Shown: piece by piece, positions 34,701 through 46,689 of the stretch
Layout: every line of letters starts with the position of its first letter
Numbering within the stretch: position 1 is the first letter of the stretch
NCBI GenBank assembly: GCA_037176725.1
Contig: JAZBRS010000023.1
Coordinates: forward strand, 31,553,001-31,617,000
Direction: 5' to 3'
From: Posidonia oceanica
Lineage: Eukaryota; Streptophyta; Magnoliopsida; Alismatales; Posidoniaceae
DNA length: 64,000 nt
Translations under genes and position numbers: made by a program
The notes under the pieces: generated by a model
The model's database searches: none
What the model was told of the DNA's origin: nothing
What the model saw: only the letters and a program-made list of their open reading frames with translations

Positions 34701-37607
34701 CTTCTCCGGTTCGCTCCAGCCAGCGTCGAACCTCGCCGGACGTCACCCGAGCTCCATCAGGTCCTGGTGAAGCCCGCTCGCCGGTTTGCGCCGCACCAAC
34801 TCCCCTGTGCCGGCGTTCATGGACACTGGTAGCTTTTGCTACAGTGTCCATGGCCGTCGGCCATTTCACTGTGCACTTATTTTCTGCTACTTTGGTTATT
34901 TTACCAAATATTGCTTTTTTGGTCTTAGTTCTTACTTATTTGCGTTCAGGTCCTTTATTTGATTAAATCTGTTTATTTCTGAACTAAAACCATATAAAAT
35001 TGCATGAAAAATATGTAGTTCTCTTTATTTGCATGTCAGTCCTTTTACTGTGCTTTCCTTCAGTAATAAATTTGATTTTGGCCCTCCAGCTTTTGATTAT
35101 TGCATTTTAGTCCTGTAGCTGTTTAATTTGATTTAATCCTCTAAGTTTGCCATATAAAATTGCATTTTAGGTCCTTATTGTTTTCTGTAATTGCCATTTA
35201 GTCCTCTGTCCTGTTAACTTAGCTTTTATTTTCCAATTTTTGCTTACTGCATTGCATTATTTCTCCCCTGTTTTCTGATTTTTGCATATAGGTCCTTCCT
35301 CAATGCACAGTAGTCATTTTAATGCATATTTTGCTTATAAAAATGCATTTTTGACCCTGCATAATTTGAAAATTGCACATAGGTCCTCTGCAAGCTTATA
35401 AAAATCATTTAAATGCATATTTTGCTTATAAAATTGCATTTTAGACCCTGCATGTTTGGAAAATTGCATATAGGTCCCCCATCTGCATTCCCAGACCCAC
35501 TAGACCCCTGTTTTGCTGGAAAAATTGCATTTTAGGCCCTAATGATTTCAAAATTGCATCCTAACTTGCCACATGATTTCAAAACTTGTCCTAATGCATA
35601 CTCCTCTTGGAAAATTGCATTTTAAACCCTGTCTTTTGTAAAATTGCATGCAGACCCTCCTTTTTTCAAAATCCTTGCATAAAAGCCCCAAACTTTTCAA
35701 AACCTTTGCATTTAGACCCCCATCCTTTCAAAAATTGCATTTAAATCCCCAATTTTCTGAAAAATCACCCTTAAGCCTTTTCTTGCATTCTGCATGCATT
35801 GCACTCATGCATTCTAGTTTTTTGCATCCTTTGCACACACTTAAGTATCATTAGCTCCCATTCACAAGGGAGGACCTGTTTTGCACACCTCTAGGACCCC
35901 CTGTACACTTAGATCCATTCTTCTCTCCTGTTCTGGCCCCTCTGTCTTGAAGCTGTGATATCTTCCGATCCGGCCGTTGGATCTTCTCAAATAAGCTACC
36001 CAGACGACCCCGGCGGAGCGCTCTTCAGCATGGACCAAGCAGATCTCAGATCAGGCCTCAGATTTTCTAGGTAAGTCCTTCTGAACCCCTGCACAGCATT
36101 CATTTGCATACCATTTGCATTGCATGCATCGTTTTCGCTTTTTGTTTCCTCGAACATGTAGAATAGGACTTCCTCTTCTTATCTATCAATTCCGTTCCCC
36201 CTTTTGCATATTCCCACGTGTTTTGTGTCGTGTTTCCCCTGGATTCACCACTTATTGCGACTTTCTTCCACCTTTTCCACGATCCGATCGCACCGCAAGC
36301 TTTGGGCAGCGTGCGAGACACATCGTCGAGCGGTTTAGCGGGAAATAGTCACAAAGCGGTGGTAATCCCCCCACTTGCTTGTTCTCCCAGTGTAGGTCTT
36401 CACACCTACTCTGCGTGGCCCTTAAACAATGCCTGTTCTCACACACACACTGTTTGCCTCCCCTTTCGCTTCTCTTGTTCTCTCTCCTTGCATTTGCATC
36501 TGCATGGTTTTGCCGAGGTTTTATTCCGCCGCTTTTGGCAGCGTTTTGCGTGCCCGCTTTGCTTTTGACACCGTTTCGCGTGCCCGCTTTGTTTTCGGCA
36601 CCTTTTTGCGTGCCCGTTTTGTTTTTTGGCACCGTTTTGCGTGCCCGCTTTGTCTTTGGCACCGTTTTGCGTACCAGCTTTGTTTTTGGCACTGTTTTGC
36701 GTGCTCGCTTCGCTTTTTGGCACCATATCGCGTGCTCGCTTTGTTTTGGCGCTGTTTTGCGTGCCCGCTTCGCTTTTGGCACCGTTTTGCGTGCCCGCTT
36801 TGCTTCTGGCACCGTTTTGTGTGCCCGCTTCGCTTTCGGCACCGTTTTGCGTGCCCGCTTCGCTTTTGGCACCGTTTTGCATGCCCGTCTTGTTTTCTTG
36901 CACCATTTTGCGTGCCACTCTCGTTTCTTGCATTGTTTCGCGTACTTTACGCCGTTTTCTCTTGCATGTCGCCTGCATTGCTTGGTTTTATCGTCGTTTT
37001 GCTTTCTCGTTTGCATTTGCATATAGGGCAGTGATGCTTACTGCCTGGAGTTCTCACGAGCCAGGTTTCGCCCGGTTCGGAACACAGACAGCGTTGCTGA
37101 GCACTTAGACTGCACGTTTACTTTCCTGCTTTGCATCCCACCACTTAGAGCACACCTATGAGCATTTATTCTGGCATTCATTGGCATTTAGGCATTTAAA
37201 TCTGTATTTCCCTACGTATGCGAGCGTAAGCCTAGAAAGACTGATTCTCGGGCATGTCGGGGGTGCCTAACACCTTCCCCGCGCGTAACAGGAGTCCTTG
37301 CCCAGTCTTTTCGCCCGTAATGACCATATCGCCCTTATCCTAGGCATGAGTAATCTCATTTGCATGTATTTGCGTTTGTTTCCCTTTGCATTGCTTTGCT
37401 TTGCATTTCTTGCCTGGTTTTGCGCGTTAATTCATGCATTTCCCTTGGTTTTCCTTGTCTCCCGATAATAGACACGGTGGCGACTCTGAATTGTCTTATC
37501 TTCTTCTTTTCTTACCTTTTCTCCTCTGTTTTATGTGTTTTCGAGTTGAGCCCCCTCCTCGGACATCGTCGCTAATAGTAAGCCTGATTCTGATTGGGAT
37601 TACTATA
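31727..37607 (+). repeat. E2 3' LTR
   Basis: It matches the 5' LTR along its whole length, including the repeat field, splice donor (36071) and minisatellite (36530-36945). It is 22 bp longer than the 5' copy. It ends GGATTACTATA, so the terminal CA has become TA. Confidence 0.92.
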
Positions 37608-37665
37608 ATATATAATTCCCTGGAAAAGATACATGGTCCCCAAAAATAAAAATTACAATGATTGC

Positions 37666-39011
37666 CTATCTAATCATCTTCTTCCTTTTTCTGCGCAGCA
37701 CGCCCGTCGCTTCAACCCACTCCTCGAGCTTGGGCAGCAGCTTTGAATACCACTTCCAATGCGCATTCTCCCGTGGTAGGCAGCAAGTCGAAGGAGCAGT
37801 TAATGGCCCCTCTGAATCATCATGGCGGTCCAAAGACGACCATAGAGCCCGAATGTAGTAGACCATTACTGCATCAGATGGAAGACTACGCTCCCGAACC
37901 CGAATACGAGGAATAAAGCTCAGCCGAGGCAGCACCCCTTTCTTCTGCCCCACCATCTCAAAGCAACGATGGGAGTTATACACTGCAAAGTGGGTGGGTC
38001 CTATCAGCTCCAACTCAACTAAAGAGCCTCGTGCCTGTTGCTTATGAGAAAGGGACGTGGAAGGCGCGGAAACGTCAATAAGGGCAGCAGACAAAGTGCA
38101 AACCCTTTCCTCAATCAAATCTGTCTTCACGGGCCCAAGCCTCCGGAAATGGACCTACAGCCACTTGGAAAGAAGGAAAGGAGAGCCTACAAAATCTCCT
38201 CTGGTGGAAACGCTGGTCAGGCCAAGATATGTGGTAGCAAGAATGGCCACTGAAGGGGAGCGCCAGAAATGCTCAGTAAGGCCTATCAAGAACTCAGTAT
38301 GATAGACATCCAAGGAGAAATCCTTAGTGACAAATAACGTGAGGCCCCCAATCAGTAAATGCAGACACACCAACAGCTGATCCTGAGAGGCAGATTCCTC
38401 AATCCGCCGGAAGCTGAAATACAAATGCACCAAGTTGAGTCTGCGACCTCTGATCACTGGGAAGGTAGGCGGAAGGGTGAAGATACGGTCTATATATGTT
38501 TGCATATCCGCTGTTCCATACGGCAATGGGAAGTCAATATCTGGCCGGGCCGCTCCAATCTGAGTTACATCAAGCAAGCCGTGAACATCCTCTGCTAGGA
38601 TTGTCGCCTCACAACCCCCAAAGAAGAAAGTATGAGTCTCAGGACTCCAGAAAGCGCATGAGGCATGAAGCAGGGGCCAGTCCAAGTTTGTGCCCAATAA
38701 ATGCAGAAGTCCATCAAAGCACGTACGGGCCAAAATAGATTTCTTCTCCTGAGCCCAGAGCACAAAATCCTTCACCCAAGTGGAGTAGTAGGGGAAATCA
38801 TTGTCAAAGCAAGGTGTTTTGGTGAAGTTGAGAATTTCCTGCAAAGAAATTCAGAGGCATGAGGAACAAAGGAGTGTGAGAGCACTAATGAAGAGGATCA
38901 TACCTTCCCCGTCTTGACAAGGGACATCATATGCCCTTCAATCTCTTCCAAAGGTTTTACGACCCCCTTCTTGTTGTGCATGAAGACATTGGGGACTGAG
39001 CTAGAAGCCAT
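37666..39011 (-). pseudogene. Antisense gene 1 of E1: PMD-like protein, two exons
   Basis: ATG at 39011 (MASSSVPNVFMH) opens exon 1 to 38904. A 65-bp intron (38903-38839; GTATGA...TTGCAG) joins in phase 0 to exon 2. Exon 2 has PMD-type features: WSPETHTFFFGGCEATILAE near 38640, LLIGGLTLF near 38340, and YNSHRCFEMVGQKKG near 37960. An in-frame TAG at 38157-38155 splits exon 2; the frame reads on to 37666, about 425 codons in all. TATA box and AACGTT cluster lie upstream. Gene 3 is a clear paralog with an intron at the same place. E2 inserted just past its 3' end. The splice sites are by eye. Confidence 0.75.
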
Positions 39012-39110
39012 GAAAGCAAAAGAGAGAAGGAAGGAAGAAGCAAAAATCAGGAAGAAGTCAATGGAAAGGAAAAAGAGCAAGTATGCATGAAAATCAAAGG
39101 GGTGGCCAAG

Positions 39111-39364
39111 CTTTTATAAGCACAGGAAGGTCGTCGGAAATCTTTCACGCAGGCGTTGAAAAAATTTCGCAAGTATTCCGAAAGATTAGCCAAGAACAGG
39201 AAAGAAAAGAAAAGTTTCTGGGCTCGCTTCGTTGTACGCGAGACTCTGCACGTCCAACGTTAGTCGCGCCATTTGAGGCGTATAACGTTTAGAGCAGCTA
39301 CCGGCATTGGACGCAGAAGTTGAAGCGGATAACGTTGGCCGCAGCAGATGAGGCGTATAACGTT
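39111..39364 (-). promoter_or_regulatory. Promoter region of antisense gene 1
   Basis: On the minus strand CTTATAAAAGC (39120-39111) is a good TATA box, about 100 bp before the ATG. Upstream are four AACGTT cores at 39256, 39284, 39331 and 39359, within CCAACGTTAG, GCGTATAACG and GATAACGTTGG contexts. Confidence 0.65.
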
Positions 39365-39668
39365 TTATCAGTGACTTGAGTCACTGAACTTGGCTGGATT
39401 GCCCTCTGATCCGCGATTGAGTTGCATGCGCCCGTTTTGCCCATTCCAGAGGTTTAACTAAGTTGAAATACACGTGCGAGCGTTGGTTTCATATTTTTTG
39501 GACATCCGAGCCAGTCGGAATCTCTGGTTGCCAGTTTCATCAAGTAAATGGCTCGTTAAGGCGACGACGACCCCAAAATTCAATTCTTAAGCTCCCAGAA
39601 ATATATATCATTTCAAAATATACAATTGTTCCACAAAGTCACCGGGGCATACCCCTGAAGTACAAAAG

Positions 39669-42600
39669 CTAGGGAGCACTCTCTCCCTCTCCCTCAAGAG
39701 CAGGAGCCGGAGCAGGAGCTGGAGCCGGAGAGGGGGTAGTAGGGGGACGAGGTGACTGTCGAACTGAAGTGCCTGGCAGGACCCTAGAAACAGACCGAGA
39801 GTGGCTACCCGACCGACGGCTCGACACAGGAGGAACAGGCACCCCGAGCCTAACACCGGCAGTAAAGGTGAACCTCCAGTAGTGCCCTAGCTTGAACTCA
39901 AGCTGGAAGATAATCTCCGCCATGCTCTGAGGAGGGAAATAATCCAAATGTCAAATACAAGCAAGGACATAGAGGACATAAAGAAGCATCGAATTAAATC
40001 ATACCGCCTAAGACCGGGCAATCTCAACGTCCCTATCAGCCACCTGCTGCTCCAGCTCCTGGATCCGAGCACTCCTAGCAGCGACTGTCCCCTCTAGCTC
40101 CTCTAACCTCCCGACAGAGCTGGCGGCTATCAAGTCACCAGCCTGCTCCCTCAGCTCGCCCTCTAAATAAGCGACCTGCAGGCAATGGCGTCAGGACCAA
40201 CGGGATTTCAAAAGCAGAAACAAAATAAAAGCATATTTACCTTCTCCTGGAGATGGGAGATCTCCTCTGAGCGGTCCGGAGGTGGAGCGCTACTGGTCGA
40301 AGGCTAAAAAGGAAGATTCAAGTCAAGTCACAATTCATAGCCAAACTACGAAAGCTACTTGTGAAAAAAAAATACCTGAGAAGCAGAGGCCCGTAGACGG
40401 TCAATCTCCCCGGTCAAAGCGGAGAGCTGCTGAGTCAAATGGCGCTCCTGCTGAGCCCGCTCATCGACCGCCTTGAGCTGCAAAAGAAGGAAAGCCAAAT
40501 TAGCCGAATTGAATTAACAATATACAAAATGAAATTCAAAAGCTCACCGCTATCTCTAGCTGGGTTCGAGAAGACTGAATCTCTTCCAACAGGGCTGCAC
40601 GGGAAACCACTGCCTCCCTGGGATTTGTGTCCCCCAAAGGAAGGTTCCCGCGCCCAAGGAAGTGGGACCGGTGGAAGATCATTAGAGAGGAAAACTCCTA
40701 GTCTATCCACGCAGCCCAGTCCACCTCATCCTCCTCTGAAGCATCCGTCGGAGCAGGGGAACCACGAGGGGCCGAGTCGAGAAGCTGTGGGCCGTAGACG
40801 TCCACCTGGTGGAGAGCACGGCTGCCCCCGCCGCGTGTCTCTCACCAAACCCGGTGAGGAGGAGGAGAAGGCCCAGCCTGCCGACGCCCTAGCTGTCGTA
40901 CCGCCCTGCTGATATGCTGGAAATGGCAGTGGTTCCAGCAGTGGATCCATACGTCCCGGTCGAAAATGGCCCGATCACGGGCAATCTCGGGGACATCCGC
41001 ATGCTCTCCCTCAGCATAGGGACGCCACACCACCTAAAGAGAGCAATATATGTCAGCAAGCAGCATGAACAAATAAACAGAAGCTGAAATTAAAAAAAAG
41101 CAAGTTACCTGGGCCAGGACAAGGAGCTCAAAAAGTAGACGACCGACATAGCGGTTGTCATCAGCAGGCTCGAGGGCCTGCTCAGCAGCAGCCCAAAATA
41201 GTCCCCGGGGAAAGGAGACATCGGTAGGAGGAACCGGAGGAGGGGCAGGGTGCAGAAAGGCAAAATGGTCCCATGCCCACATCTGCACGTGAAACAAGAA
41301 AGCTGTTAGCAAGAATGTAATATTCAATATAAGCTTAAATATGCAGATTTACCTGAAGGAAAGGCAAGTTCCCGCCCAGCTGGCGAGAACTGCCGTCGGT
41401 GAAGCGGAACAAGGTGGAGTACAGGTGCGCCAAGCTCACCGCACCCCAAGCGTACTCTCCCACACGCTCCAGGTCCGCCAGAAGGGGAAGGAACCACGCC
41501 GAGAGCTTCGAGGAGGAGTGCGAGAAGAGCACCTCCCCGAACAGCACCAAGAGGAAGGCCCGCAGCTGCTAGTCAGCCTCCACACCTGGTCCCTCAACTG
41601 TCTCTGCCAGCTCACTCACCCGGCGGATCGCAGAAGTAATCACCACGAGCTGCTCCCCGCTCATGGCTAACTGACGCCCTATAAGCTCCTGCGCCAAAAT
41701 TGAGTAGCTCAGGCACACTCTCCCTGTCACTGGTCTGCCCGTAACCCGGAGGCCAGTCAACCGCGCCATGTCCTCAAGTGAGAGGACAAACTCACCTGCC
41801 CGAGTGACGATCGAGCTCGTCTGAAAGCTCCACCGCTCTACAACCGCCTCCAGAAACATCGAACGGAGGGGAAAGTCCGGGATGGACAAGAAATGCCCAA
41901 ACCCCATCCGATCCAGACGCTCCTGCTGGAAAGAAGCCAACAATGCGTAGGACCGGCGGACCTGACCCCAATAGTAATGGGTCACGACCGGTGCTCGACT
42001 CTACAAGCAAACAGGAAAATTATCAGCCCGGATGGAATAATTTACCGAAATAAAGAAAAAAAGAATGAAAAATGTATACCTGCCCCCTAGAAGCCAGTGT
42101 GGCAGTGGCGTACTTTGAGTAGGATGCGTCCCTACGCGGTCCCGACACCTGCACCTCGTCTCTAGGGATCTCCTCCCGCCAGTAGTCCGGGGGATCCCTC
42201 ACGACGCCCTCCGCCTCCCGTCGGACGAAGTCCACCATGTTTCGCCACCAGCTGTCATCCTCCCCGAACTGCGCAAGGAAGGGGTCGACTGGCCTCACCT
42301 CGAGTACCTCTGAGGGCCCCGTCTCATCTGGACCAACCTCAGGTCTCGCCTTTGAGACTGTCTCCTCGGAATCCCCCAAGCTGAAGGAAGTGCTTGCACT
42401 AGGGACCGCCTCCGCGTCGTCTCTCCGGCCTCCCCGGAACCAGAACTCTCCCCCATGGTGGCCTCACTGGCTGTCACCTCCACCTCCACGGTGTCGTCGC
42501 CGACCACCGCCTCGGTTTCCGCAGAACCACCCACGGCAGCCCCCGTCTCCGCCCCCACAGCCACGGGATCACCACTGGACGTCGCCCCAGGCATCACCGT

Positions 42601-42906
42601 GCCACCACCGGCCTCCACTGCACCTGCCGCACCCACCCCAGCCTCCACGGCGACCACCGCAGCTAGCCCGGCCACAGCAGCCGCCGGCCCAGGTGCCGGA
42701 ACCGCTGGAACAGGCCCCGAGCTCGCCGCCCCGGCCACGCCGCCACTAGCCACGCGCTCTCCGGTGTTTCCCGCCGCTCCCGATGCCGTCCCCTGCGCAA
42801 TAGCAGCCCTAGCCACCGCCTCCACCGCTGTTTCGCTGAAGGGGGAGGGTCCGGTCCTCACCTGTTTCGCCGCTCTCGTGTAAAAATGGCTAATCTACCG
42901 CTCCAT
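39669..42906 (-). pseudogene. Antisense gene 2 of E1: PMD protein with coiled-coil tail, eight exons
   Basis: Exons by eye: 42906-42080, 42000-41353, 41282-41109, 41033-40548, 40477-40376, 40303-40241, 40175-40005, 39926-39669. All seven introns are GT-AG, 65-79 bp, phase 0, and the reading frame holds across every join. Exon 1 is Ala/Val/Gly-rich. Exons 2-4 carry the PMD: GEFVLSLEDMARLTGLRVTG near 41790, MWAWDHFAFL at 41282, VVWRPY at 41033 and RAVRQLGRRQAGP near 40890. Exons 4-7 give heptad-like Leu/Glu sequence (coiled coil); exon 8 ends in a Pro-Ala tail. Damage: TAG at codon 4, a one-base loss near 42410, TAG 41571, TGA 40844, TAG 40700, TAG 40010. About 909 codons. Confidence 0.75.
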
Positions 42907-43004
42907 GATCGCCAGAGTGCGGGAGAAGCTCGCCGAACTGCTCACCGTCGCCGGAGAAGAAAGGAAGAAGGAAACCAGTGGCCACCCGTGGCGTAGGACG
43001 AGGG

Positions 43005-43143
43005 TTTTATACCTTTTAACGTTATACGCGTCAATCCTAGCATCCAACGCCTCGGGAAGAAAGGATGTTATATGCATGAATGCTGGCGTTCATCGTTTTG
43101 CGAGTTAAAATGTTAGCCGCTGGATTTCCAGCGTATAACGTTG
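43005..43143 (-). promoter_or_regulatory. Promoter region of antisense gene 2
   Basis: TATAAAA on the minus strand (43011-43005) lies about 100 bp before ATG 42906. AACGTT cores are at 43018 and 43138, with GTTATACGCGTC and GCGTATAACGTTGGACG around them. Confidence 0.6.
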
Positions 43144-43295
43144 GACGTTCCATGTTGTGCGTACAACGCTTTAAGTTCAGGGAAGTTTGCTGAATTCTGA
43201 TATTTTCTCTCAATTCATACAAATTCATTCAATATGGACCAAAGAGATGAGATAAATTTTATTGATGATAAGGGATACATTTCTAATTACATTTT

Positions 43296-44640
43296 CTACC
43301 TTTTTGAAGGAAATTCAATGAACAATTTAGGACGCACGCCCTCGTACCAAGCGTCATAAGTTGCAAGAGAGATGGCTTCACGATTCGCATTCGAGTTCTC
43401 CCATGCAGAAAGGACTCGGTTTCGCCCCTTCCCGTCCCAAGTACCAGCCTGATAGAAGACCTGGATGATGTCGCCAGGAGTGTCCCTCAAGCGTGGAAGA
43501 ATCATATTAGAGAAGTGCGGCAAGGGAGGTATAGCCCGAGGAGTGCCCAGCATTGAGAAGCAGCGATGAGGGTTGTACCTCACAAACTCGATCGCCCCAA
43601 TCAGTGTCAGGAAATATTCTGGGTCAGACACTATCCTGAAAGACGAGGGGGGATTGAAGGAGTCCATCTAGGACTTGACTTTGTAGGCGCATAAGCGGCG
43701 AATGAGCTCCTCCAAGGGAAGGCTAGCATCAAAACCAGGTAGAAGAAAGTGCTCCTCCAGCCAGCACAGAACAAGGAACGGCGAGCCAAAGAATGGCCCC
43801 CCGAGGCAGGCACTGGATAAGCCCCGGATGGTGAAATCCAAAACAGACTGACTCAAACACTTCTCTGGGTTGCGCACACAGATGCACATGAGTTCAGCGT
43901 GGCAGGCACTAATAGTCAGAGCTTCATTTGGGAAGAGCACCAATCCTCCGATCAGAATGAAGACGCATTCCAAGCAAGAAGCCTCAGAGCGGATGCTGTC
44001 ACGCTGTTTCCAGAAAGATTTCCACAAATAGGAGAGTTTGATATAGCCATCCAGCACTAGATCCTCTGGCACAACAACAGAGTCGAAGATGCGCTTTAAG
44101 AGAGAGAAAGAGTCCACCACCCCCATTGGCAGAAGGTAGGCATCCCTGCAGTAAATGGATGGGTCGGCATGCCGAGTACCTAGGAGGGCGCTCACCTCCT
44201 CCAAGAGAATGGTCAATTCCCCGCAAGAAGAAAAGAACGTATGAGTCAAGGGATTCCACAACCCGCAGAGGCTGAAGAGCGCCTCCCAGTCAACAGGCTG
44301 CCGTAGCTGGCGAAGGGCCTAACAGAGACTAGCCTCCTCCAAGCGTTCCCGGTACTTCTTCAAAGCCCAAGAGCGGAATTATTGAACCCAGTCCAGCTGA
44401 TAGGCTTTCGAGTCCCGGTCATTGTTGGCAGAAGATAAGGGCTATAAAAAATAAAGAAAAATCAGCAGAGGTACGAGAGTGGGAGTATGCGGAAAAGATG
44501 AAAACAGGGAGTACCTTCTCATGCACCAACAGGTTCGTCAAATGGTTGGGTATGGCCTCCAGCCGGAGCTACACCATGTCAGAAGGAGAGGAGAAGACGG
44601 CCACCTGGAAAGCATGTTGGGGGATATCACTCAAATCCAT
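43296..44640 (-). pseudogene. Antisense gene 3 of E1: PMD-like paralog of gene 1, two exons
   Basis: ATG at 44640 (MDLSDIPQHAF) opens exon 1 to 44515; a 73-bp intron (44514-44442; GTACTC...TTATAG) joins in phase 0, at the same place as in gene 1. Exon 2 has WNPLTHTFFSSCGELTILLE near 44260, LIGGLVLFPNEA near 43940, FFGSPFLVLCWL near 43790 and YNPHRCFSMLGTPR near 43570, matching gene 1 block by block. Stops in frame: TAG in exon 1 (near 44571), TAA and TAG early in exon 2, and TAG at 43670-43668. The two genes are diverged enough that the duplication is old. Confidence 0.73.
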
Positions 44641-44725
44641 GAGGAAAAACACAAGCCCTAGCAAGCAAAATCATTAAGGGAAGGAAGATAGATGTTTGAA
44701 CTACGAGATTCAAGCCAAGGGGAGG

Positions 44726-44893
44726 TCTAATATAGGCTATGGAGCCTCATCAGAATGGAAATCCAGGGAAAATTGGGAATTTATTGTCAAAACGGTGATG
44801 CCCAAACAGGAAAGACAGCAGCCTGTCTCGCGACGTTATACGCGGCCGTAGCGTCGTCCAACGTTAGCCGCGGTTCTTCAAGCGTCCAACGTT
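44726..44893 (-). promoter_or_regulatory. Promoter region of antisense gene 3
   Basis: A weaker TATA-like CCTATATTAG lies at 44736-44727, about 90 bp before the ATG. AACGTT cores at 44860 and 44888, and a GACGTTATACGCGG at 44832, form the upstream cluster. Confidence 0.5.
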
Positions 44894-45029
44894 GAATGCT
44901 AACAATCAAGCATCCAACGAGTCAAAGCAGAATTGAGAGCAGAACAGCAAACCCCGGAGCACACCGGGTCAACAAAGCAAGCTAAGCCAAGAGTATCCTT
45001 TTCGACTCCCTTGGGTCTTCCCCTAGGCA

Positions 45030-46640
45030 CGTCAAGCTTTTATTTTCGACTCCCTCGGGTCTTCCCCTAGGCACGTCCAGTTTTTATTTTCGACTCCCTC
45101 GGGTCTTCCCCTAGGCACGTCAAGTTTTATTTTCGACTCCCTCGGGTCTTCCCCTAGGCACGTCAAGTTTTTATTTTCGACTCCCTCGGGTCTTCCTCTA
45201 GGCACGTCAAGTTTTTATTTTCGACTCCCTCGGGTCTTCCTCTAGGCACGTCAAGTTTTTATTTCCGACTCTCTCGGGTCTTCCCCTAGGCACGTCAAGT
45301 TTTCATTTTCGACTCCCTCGGGTCTTCCCCTAGGCACGTCAAGTTTTTATTTTCGACTCCCTCGGGTCTTCCCCTAGGCACGTCAAGTTTTTATTTTCGA
45401 CTCCCTCGGGTCTTCCCCTAGGCACGTCAAGTTTTCGACTCCCTCGAGTCTTCCCTTAGGCATGTCAAGTTTTTATTTTCGACTCCCTCGGGTCTTCCCC
45501 TAGGCACGTCAAGTTTTTATTTTCGACTCCCTCGAGTCTTCCCCTAGGCACGTCAAGTTTTTATTTTTGACTCCCTCGGGTCTTCCCCTAGGCACGTCAA
45601 GTTTTCGACTCCCTCGGGTCTTCCCCTAGGCACGTCATGCTTTTATTTTCGACTCCCTCGGGTCTTCCCCTAGGCACGTCAAGTTTTTATTTATTTTCGA
45701 CTCCCTTCGGTCTTCCCCTAGGCACGTCAAGTTTTATTTTCAACTCCCTCGGGTCTTCCCCTAGGCACGTCAAGTTTTTATTTTCGACTCCCTCGAGTCT
45801 TCCTCTAGGCACGTCAAGTTTTTATTTTCGACTCCCTCGGGTCTTCCCCTAGGCACGTCAAGTTTTTACTTCCGACTCCCTCGGGTCTTCCCCTAGGCAT
45901 GTCAAGTTTTTATTTCGACTCCCTCGGGTCTTCCCCTAGGCACGTCAAGTTTTTATTTCCGACTCCCTCAGGTCTTCCCCTAGGAACGTCAAGTTTTTAT
46001 TTCCGACTCTCTCGGGTCTTCCCCTAGGCATGTCAAGTTTTTATTTTCGACTCCCTCGGGTCTTCCCCTAGGCACGTCAAGTTTTTATTTTCGACTCCCT
46101 CGAGTCTTCCCTTAGGCACGTCAAGTTTTTATTTTCGATTCCCTCGAGTCTTCCCTTAGGCACGTCAAGTTTTTATTTCTGACTCCCTTGGGTCTTCTCC
46201 TAGGCATGTCAAGTTTTTATTTCCGACTCCCTTGGGTCTTCCCTTAGGCACGTCAAGTTTTTATTTCTGACTCCCTCGGGTCTTCCGCTAGGCACGTCAA
46301 GTTTTTATTTTCGACTCCCTCGGGTCTTCCCCTAGGCACGTCAAGTTTTATTTTCGACTCCCTCGGGTCTTCCCCTAGGCACGTCAAGTTTTATTTTCGA
46401 CTCCCTCGGGTCTTCCCCTAGGCACGTCAAGTTTTTATTCCCTCGGGTCTTCCCCTAGGCACGTCAAGTTTTTATTTTCGACTCCCTCGGGGCTTCCCCT
46501 AGGCACGTCAAGTTTTTATTTTCGACTCCGTCGGGTCTTCCCCTAGGCACGTCAAGTTTTTATTTTCGACTGCGTCGGGTCTTCCCTTAGGCACGTCAAG
46601 TTTTTATTTTTCGACTCCCTCGGGTTTTCCACTAGGCATG
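45030..46640 (+). repeat. E1 minisatellite A: 44-bp units
   Basis: About 36 copies of TTTTTATTTTCGACTCCCTC plus GGGTCTTCCCCTAGGCACGTCAAG. Most variants are single C/T or G/A changes; a few units lack the TTTTTATTTT part. CCTAGG in each unit is a palindrome. Confidence 0.93.
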
Positions 46641-46689
46641 TCAGGTTTTCATTTCTGCCTCCCTTGGGTAATCCCCTTGGCAAATCAGA

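Larger units (their letters stand above)
9378..37607 (+). mobile_element. E2: nearly complete Ogre-like Tat retrotransposon
   Basis: Direct LTRs of 5859 bp (9378-15236) and 5881 bp (31727-37607) start TGACACC. By eye they differ at roughly one base in a hundred, so the insertion is recent. Between them lie a PBS, a 1.5 kb leader, gag, protease, RT, two RNase H domains and integrase, a sense PMD-like gene and two minisatellites. Very long LTRs and total length fit Ogre-like elements. The 3' LTR ends TA where the 5' LTR ends CA, and no clean 5-bp target duplication is visible (TAAGT on the left, ATATA on the right). Coding is disabled by several stops and a frameshift. Confidence 0.9.

Noticed and set aside
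42237..42883. Plus-strand Pro/Ala-rich frames opposite antisense gene 2
   Set aside because: They mirror the GC-rich exon 1 of gene 2; frame joins and splice sites support the minus strand.
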